A DNA stretch of 64,000 nucleotides. Source: Ustulina deusta. Its lineage: Eukaryota > Ascomycota > Sordariomycetes > Xylariales > Xylariaceae. The DNA lies in NCBI GenBank assembly GCA_023159155.1, contig JAJNNX010000009.1:124001-188000 (forward strand), in the 5' to 3' direction. Below are positions 57,940 through 64,000 of this stretch, in pieces. A model generated the notes under the pieces. The model searched no databases and was not told the origin of the DNA. It saw nothing but the letters and a program-made list of their open reading frames with translations. The translations under genes were made by a program, and so were the position numbers. Numbering within the stretch: the stretch's first letter is position 1; the number at the start of each line of letters is the position of its first letter.

Positions 57940-59363
57940 ACGACGGGAGAAAACAAATGACATTTTAAGAGAAAGCCTCTCGCATATATATGAATGAGTC
58001 TTTATAAAATTTACATATATGCTCGCTGCCCCATAGCGTGAAGCTGTGTCAGATGGGAAAACCGAGCCAATGATTATATGTGGGCATATTACTCTTCTTG
58101 GAATACAGGTTGACATGAATTTTTATCGTTTTCTTCAGGGTTGGGTTCCATATGGTTCCGTGACACACCTGCAACTCATAGGATATAGTTTTCAGTAACC
58201 CTTACAGTTTGCCCCATGAAATGTACAAGGTCGTTAATCTGAATTGTCGTCGCAAAAAGGTTTAAAGCTACTGATGTCCCTCTTTAAAGTCTTCTAAAAT
58301 GGACCAAAGGGGATTAGCGACAGCTCGGGGGTCCTCGCTGTACAGTTGCCAGCTAAATACAGTGGGAATCTGACTGTGCCTTCCCCAAGCGTTAGCGTAC
58401 GCACTTCCCCCACTGGCTAGAGCGCTAAGTTCGGCAACGAAACCGGACAAAACAGTCTAATTTAGCTTGAAAACTTGCATACCTTCCTTCCGCTAGATCT
58501 CTGCGTCTAAGCGAGTTCAGCGGCTTGCAGGTAGTGATTTTAGCCTTCATATTGCGACACCAAACTTCAGAACAACAAAGTGGATAGATAGAGGATGCCC
58601 AATAGCGGCTTCGCGGAACAGAGCGGGGAATATCTGGTGAATGATTGGCCCTCCTCTCTGGTTAATATACCAAACGGGCATGTCCAATGAGCCAATAGCG
58701 AAGTAAACCCAATCCCGAGCGACTGGATCAACTACCAAAGGTACCTAGGTAGTCTAGATAATCCCTACAAGGTACAAGGGTGTGATGTCGTTTACACCAG
58801 GAGTGTATTATACTACCCATGTTCGATTCACCATAACTTTGATGTCAGAGAGAAATATTTTCGAACCAAAATGTAACAGAGCATACACATGTTGTACTTT
58901 CATAGTAAATTTTTCCCAAGTTAAGCACTTGGGAACTGATGGCATCGTTTAAAGTGCGGTCTGTTGGTCTCTACACCTCGTGTACATGTCGGTGCATTGT
59001 GTAGTGTAACAGGGGTCGTATGAGAACTTCCGATAGGCTGAAAAACTGAAGAAGGTATCTCACAATCTACCTAATCTGGCAACGATGTTCGCATTGAGAG
59101 GTGGGCATGACCAGGGTCCCAATATTCCGGAGCATAAGTATATCTGTGGGGTTGAATCTCGCTTCTACCCATACTATAGGTCGAGAAAACATGCTCATTA
59201 CCACTTTAGAATAGTCAATGCGGTTCCTGCTGAAAAGTGCAGCCTAGACTGGAGCATAGGGTGATTGGGGGCATCGCTTACACGGGAGTGTTGCATCGAC
59301 AAACCTTCCTGTTTTTTCCATTCGATGTTGAGGCCTTCCACCACAAAACCTCACCTGCAAAGA
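57940..59363. other. Intergenic region upstream of MFS 2, with a possible decayed gene
   Basis: 1.4 kb. The left half holds two minus-strand coding-like frames (see 58268-58738). The right half shows no gene and must contain the MFS 2 promoter. One AACCGAG word occurs near 58061. Confidence 0.4.
58268..58738 (-). pseudogene. Possible gene remnant (two coding-like minus-strand frames)
   Basis: 58738-58547 reads as a protein-like peptide (DWVYFAIGSLDMPVWYINQ and on to SIHFVVLKFG) and 58450-58268 as another (FVAELSALASGGSAY to EDFKEGHQ). Amino-acid composition is protein-like, but there is no ATG at the start of the first frame, and I could not join the two with a clean intron. I do not recognise the family. 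It may be the decayed end of a former cluster gene, or a real gene with exons I missed. Confidence 0.25.
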
Positions 59364-61404
59364 ATGGATGCATCAACAACAACCAATACAAGTGATGAGG
59401 ACAACCTCTCTTTCGCTGGAAGTTGTGAAGAGGTGACTCCATTGATTGCTCCCGAGATTGCTCCCGATCGGACAACAACGCCGCAAGAAAACGCCGATGA
59501 TAACCCAGACTACCTCCGGCCGCGGGAATTAGTACCCGTTTTCACTGCAATGGCACTCGCCATTTTTATCTTAGGTCTCGCAAGTGATCTTGGTCATTCT
59601 TCGTGAAATATTCATTTGCTGATGCTCAATCTCTAGGATAACACGATCGTGGGCACGGCGACTCCCACTATCACAAATGAATTCCATTCGTTGACAGGTT
59701 TCGGTTGGTATGGCTCAGCGTGCAAGTCATCCTGAGCCACCGCGGTCGTCGGACAGTTGTCTCTCCACTCTCAGCTGACTTCGTCTTCTGATAGACCGGC
59801 TCTCGACTTGCTCAAGCCAGTTTCTTTTCAGCAAGATATACGAGCAATGGCGGGTGAAATGGGTTCTTATCGCGGCCGTAGTCATCCTTGAAGTCGGATC
59901 AATTGTGTGTGCCACAGCGACCAACTCACCAGCCTTCATCGTTGGAAGAGCCATCGCGGGTTCTGGTTCTGCTGGGATTCTGATTGGTGTTTTCATGTGA
60001 GTCCGCCTTGTCCCCTCTTCTTGATCCAGTGGGGTATCTTGTCTCTGATTCCCAGCTCCTGTAGCGCAATCACCCATTCCGTTCCACCTCGTTGGAGGCC
60101 TATATGCAATAGCACAGTTGGAGGTCTCGAGTGTATTGCTATGATCGTAGCACCTGTGATTGGTGGCGCCCTAACGACATATGTGACATGGAGATGGTGG
60201 TGAGTAGATAGACTCCAATCCCTGCCTCGAAGACGCTCACAGCTAATATGTTTGAAAACGACATAGCTTCTGGCTTAACCTGCCGGTAGGCGCATTAACG
60301 ATCGCTATTCTGATCTTGCTTTTCAAGGATTCGAAGAACCAGAAAATTAATGAAAGTTCTGTTGTTTCTAAACTCAAGCAGCTTAACATTCTTGCTCTTT
60401 TCATATTCACCGGAAGCATTGTTTCCCTCCTGCTAGCTCTAGAGTGGGGTGGCACTACATATAGTTGGGACAGTGGCAGAATCATTGCTCTATTAGTCGT
60501 CGCCGTTGTGACTTTCGGTGCCTTTATTACCTTAGAGACATTACGGAAAGATTGTGCCACCATTCCCAGCTCGGTCTTACTCAACAGAACAGCAGGACTA
60601 TGCCTTCTGTACGCCTTCTGTTCGTCAGCGGCTTTCAACGTCATTGATTATTTTGTAAGTCGATCTGGGTTGTCCTCTAACAGATAGAGAGCAATCACAA
60701 TTATTAACGCATATTTTTCAAAGTTGCCTATCTGGTTTCAAGCCATTCGAGGGGCGTCTGCAGCGGAATCTGGAGCGATGCTTCTCCCGTCCATCATCGG
60801 CCTCTCTGTTGCTGCTATTAGCTCTGGCTTCATAGTGTCCTTCTTCGGATACTACACACCGCTCATGGTGCTTGGGTCGATCATGATGATCATCGGATTC
60901 GGATTTCTCACAACCTTCACCCCCACCACAGGAATCTCTTCCTTGATTGGCTGGCAAGCTTTGTTTGGAACCGGCATCGGTTTGGCATTTCCTCAACCTT
61001 GGACGGCAATTCAGATTGCACTTCCGGCGAAAGACATTCCCGTCGGGTTGTCGGCTGTCTCCTTTGCCATTAGCATTGGTGCCGCGCTGGTTATCTCCAT
61101 CTCGCAGAGTATTTTCACAAATCTTCTTCGGGGTAGCTTGTCTGCTATCCCCGGAGTAGATGTTGACCGGGTCGTCTCTTCTGGGGCCACGGATCTGCTG
61201 AAAATTATATCTCCATCAGAAAAAGACGAAGTCCTCAGCGCCTATAACTGGGCGGTTACAAGAACTTTGTGGGTCTGTGTAGCGGTAGCCCTTTTGGGAC
61301 TTCTGGCGGCATTTTGTATGGAGTGGAAATCTGTGAAGGGGATCATAAAAGGCGCCGACGGTGAGGCACGGCCTTCCCGGGAGAGGGAGAATAACGTTGT
61401 ATAA
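59364..61404 (+). CDS. MFS transporter, DHA2-like (14 TMS)
   Basis: Predicted 568 aa. Exons: 59364-59579, 59637-59721, 59795-59996, 60065-60199, 60267-60654, 60724-61404. Another in-frame ATG lies at 59325; 59364 gives the more usual short acidic N terminus. Introns 1 and 2 both appear to be GC-AG with GCAAGT donors (59580 and 59722); no GT donor keeps frame. Family signatures: [12 protein letters not shown] in helix 1, [27 protein letters not shown], the [12 protein letters not shown] segment after helix 6, and 14 hydrophobic segments in all. This is the TRI12/aflT-like drug and toxin exporter group. Last gene of the cluster, same strand as MFS 1. Two exporters of different subfamilies in one cluster suggest either two substrates or redundancy. 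Confidence 0.9.
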
Positions 61405-62503
61405 TGGTAAAGCATGATGGGTTGGACCGGGAAGCTACATGATAGGTATAGATTAACGGCAGTTCGCCAAGCCAATGCCTGTCGTTCCAAAGGCGAATAA
61501 CCAAATAGCGCTGTCAGGTAAGTGGTTCTACAGACCTATAGGTGCCCCACCGCACACCCTACCTTCTACAACATACTTTCCGAAGCACTGTCGATTCGTA
61601 TCTATCGCGTAATTCGCCTGCGTTTTTCTCTTAAATACTATAGATAGCTGTAAATAGTTGATTTATTATTATTATTATTATTATTTTTTTTTTTTAGTTT
61701 GGGCTGTATTAGGCTAGTGTACAAAGCGCTTCTGCCTAGGTTACGGCTCGTAGAATCGCCTAACACGCTCATGCTCCCCTAATACATGCGTTACTCCGCT
61801 ATACCAGGTGCCCTGAAGTGTGCCGTAGATATCGAAACTAACTCACTATATACCCCATCTGGTAGGTGACGTATTGTGCCGGATAACAGCTGTTGGTACC
61901 TAGTATGAAGTGCCTAACCTCCTTAGGTTACTTAAGTAGGTCCTTTTGTTACGCTAGAGTCAAAAGCCCTTGTAAACCCCACTGCAAAGCTGCCGAGGCA
62001 TTCTTATTCCCCGAGATAATCTAGACCAATAGACGCAGCCACTCAGGTTGCTGCCTAAAGCATTGTGTGAGAATTAACAGAGACTACCTCCAGCATCATT
62101 CATGGTCTACTTTTGTCACAAATTTCCAAGTCCACATCTTGCAGGAACACAATGAGGCCCATCAATACATGATCACCAAACCTAGAAGAATTCGTCGAAA
62201 ATGCGATCCCCAGATATGCCATACTCTCACATACCTGGGATAATGAGGATAGAAAATTTTGGAGTATAGTTAACTTTTGTTTCACTTAGTCATTTTTCCT
62301 TCGTTAAAAACCAAGGCATTCTGACACCTCTTGGCCCTAGTGACCTAGTGCTGATTTCTTGGGGTCTGTTTCCTGTGCTTGGTGTCTTAGGTAGCCAGGC
62401 AGCTTTTTTCTTGTTCTTCAATTTTTACAAAAAAAAATAAGTAACTTTCTTGGCTCTTTACAGCACTTAGCACTTGGTATTGTATTCACCAGACGAGAAG
62501 CAA
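61405..62503. other. Intergenic, right boundary of the cluster
   Basis: 1.1 kb between MFS 2 and the HET gene. Contains a TTA microsatellite (61663-61683) followed by a T run, and TAGGTA/CCTAA-rich sequence at 61890-61945. No gene is supported. Confidence 0.5.
61663..61683 (+). repeat. TTA microsatellite (7 copies)
   Basis: Seven uninterrupted TTA units followed by a poly-T run. Confidence 0.85.
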
Positions 62504-64000
62504 ATGGCTAACCCAAGTACATCCGTGCATGAGGGGGCAATTGAAGGACATGAAACGCCAGATGCCCCAAGTCCCATTCGAACGTGGCGCGACAAAGATG
62601 CGTCGTACATGGTTGTTCCGCTCGAAGCCTTGATGCATTTTCCCAATGCCGAGGACACTCGAAAGTATAGCCCAGTGGATTGTTCCATTTGTGAAGATCT
62701 CGCTAGTGATCGCCCGAAAGAGGCTATTTGGCGCCAGAGGTCAATCTCTGAGTTGGACGCGAGCGGGGAACAAGGTTGCAAGTACTGCCTTTTGCTTAGC
62801 AAAGGGATTCGGGCCTGTGTTCCCGAAGTCGAACTCACGGACAAACTCGCTCTCGAGAATCGACTGGCCAAGGTATTTTCTGAAAAGCCACCGAATAGAT
62901 ATGGAGTCTCAGTGTTCCAGGGTGAAGATGATGACGGTTGGGAGGATAAAGTTGTTCCGATTAGGTCCATTCCCAGTGGCGATACGTCCTCCGCCACTGC
63001 AATAGACCGCGCCAAAGAATGGTTGCGAAACTGCATCGAGCAGCATGATCAATGCGACAAAGGAGAAGAACGCCCTGCTCCAAGCCGTTTGATCGATACC
63101 AAGCCTGACGAAAGCCAAGACGTTCAACTCATCGAGCCTGAGAATCTGACTTGTCAATATGTGTGCTTAAGCCACTGTTGGGGGAATACAGGGGCCATCA
63201 AGACTACGAAAGAGACTTTGCACGAGAGGAAGGAAAGTATACCCTGGGGTACACTGTGCCCTACCTTCCAGGATGCAATCACCGTCGTTCGTCGGCTCGG
63301 TCTCCGATATCTATGGATTGATTCACTCTGCATTATCCAGGATGATGACGACGACTGGGCGAGGGAATCGTCCAAGATGGCCACCATATACAACCAGGCC
63401 CACTTGACCATCGCAACCACCAGGTCGCCGAACCACGAAGGCGGTTGCTTCTCGAAATTAAAGCCCCAATTCCAGACACACAAAGTTACTGTACCCGGTC
63501 CCGACGATGGGGAGCTCACGTTGTTCTTCCGACAATTAATGCCGCACTGCGCAGGCCTGATCCTGACTCCGGAGCAAGCCGAGGAATTTCCTCTTCTTGA
63601 TCGTGCCTGGGTATACCAGGAGAGGCTGCTCTCACCACGCATACTGCATTTCCATAATAACGAGCTCTCATGGGAGTGTGCACATCATAGTGCCTGCGAG
63701 TGCGGGGACGACGTCAAATCTTCTATGGAGATTTACCTAAGCTCTTTTAAGCGCCCCAAGGTTGAGCACGCCAGCGCTCTCACAAAAACAGACACTTTGG
63801 CCATGGCAGACCGCTGGCACCAAATCGTGCAGGAGTACTCTGGGCTGAAAATGACATTCCAGAAAGATGCGTTATCTGCCCTCTCGGGGCTGGCGAGACA
63901 AATGTCGGAACACCGCGAAGGCGAGCAGTATATCGTGGGCCTATGGGAAGTCACTATTCTCGTTGATATGCTGTGGGCCGCGCAAAGTGGCAGTGGCCGG
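62504..64000 (+). CDS. HET-domain (heterokaryon incompatibility) protein, 3' truncated by the window
   Basis: The frame from ATG 62504 stays open for 499 codons to the last base of the window, so the gene continues beyond 64000. The N-terminal part (about 1-215) has zinc-ribbon-like cysteine pairs (CSIC at about 64-67 and CKYC at about 93-96). The HET domain (PF06985) starts near residue 220 with YVCLSHCWG, then IPWGTLCPTFQDAI, LRYLWIDSLCIIQDD, WARESSKMATIYNQAHLTIA, and the later AWVYQERLLSPRILHF block. HET proteins trigger programmed cell death when non-self is recognised during hyphal fusion. No intron is needed across the visible part. The C terminus and any partner domain are not visible. 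Confidence 0.92.
   Translation, partial: MANPSTSVHEGAIEGHETPDAPSPIRTWRDKDASYMVVPLEALMHFPNAEDTRKYSPVDCSICEDLASDRPKEAIWRQRSISELDASGEQGCKYCLLLSKGIRACVPEVELTDKLALENRLAKVFSEKPPNRYGVSVFQGEDDDGWEDKVVPIRSIPSGDTSSATAIDRAKEWLRNCIEQHDQCDKGEERPAPSRLIDTKPDESQDVQLIEPENLTCQYVCLSHCWGNTGAIKTTKETLHERKESIPWGTLCPTFQDAITVVRRLGLRYLWIDSLCIIQDDDDDWARESSKMATIYNQAHLTIATTRSPNHEGGCFSKLKPQFQTHKVTVPGPDDGELTLFFRQLMPHCAGLILTPEQAEEFPLLDRAWVYQERLLSPRILHFHNNELSWECAHHSACECGDDVKSSMEIYLSSFKRPKVEHASALTKTDTLAMADRWHQIVQEYSGLKMTFQKDALSALSGLARQMSEHREGEQYIVGLWEVTILVDMLWAAQSGSGR

Noticed and set aside
1..64000. CRISPR arrays, bacterial-type operons, riboswitches
   Set aside because: None seen; the sequence is fungal nuclear DNA and no regularly spaced repeat array of that kind is present.

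Overview
This window is nuclear DNA of a filamentous ascomycete (Pezizomycotina). Evidence: short 47-190 bp GT-AG introns with CTAAC-like branch sites, an intron-rich class I myosin and a NoxA-type NADPH oxidase, a Zn(II)2Cys6 regulator, a HET-domain gene, a fungal highly reducing polyketide synthase (HR-PKS), and an AT-rich decayed transposon of the kind left by RIP. TAGGTA/TACCTA-rich intergenic stretches suggest Sordariomycetes, but that is inference. All exon boundaries below were worked out by hand from frame, splice signals and family knowledge; none is confirmed by transcripts.

Layout. 139-2339: AT-rich decayed DNA transposon with perfect 42-bp terminal inverted repeats and a TA duplication, containing a GC-normal island. 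2340-6800: no supported gene. 6801-24199, housekeeping: an organic solute transporter alpha/TMEM184 protein (+), noxA (-), a 5.2-kb gene-free gap, myosin I (+), DHHC palmitoyltransferase (-), and a ubiquitin-conjugating-like protein that lacks its catalytic cysteine (+). 24860-25851: a six-exon secreted protein (-). 27137-32996: a divergent pair, a DUF7708-like protein with an atypical nucleotide-binding region (-) and a DUF7025-like/AAA ATPase (+). 34083-37118: Zn2Cys6 transcription factor (-). 37119-40864: gene-poor.

40865-61404 is a biosynthetic gene cluster: HR-PKS (-), FSH1/LovG-type serine hydrolase (+), SDR 1 (-), 2-oxoglutarate/Fe(II) dioxygenase (+), SDR 2 (-), DHA1 MFS transporter (+), DHA2-like MFS transporter (+). 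The first six genes form three successive divergent pairs, each sharing one promoter. The likely division of labour (inferred): the PKS (KS-AT-DH-degenerate cMT-ER-KR-ACP, no TE) builds a reduced unmethylated chain, the hydrolase releases it, the SDRs and the dioxygenase tailor it, and the MFS proteins export it. The Zn2Cys6 gene 3.7 kb away is a candidate regulator. A repeated ACCGA motif, with a 14-bp version shared by two of the divergent promoters, is a candidate binding site.

62504-64000: a HET-domain gene that runs off the right edge without a stop. Several splicing oddities stand out: an 8-nt microexon, three probable GC-AG introns, and a myosin whose first coding exon is only the ATG.
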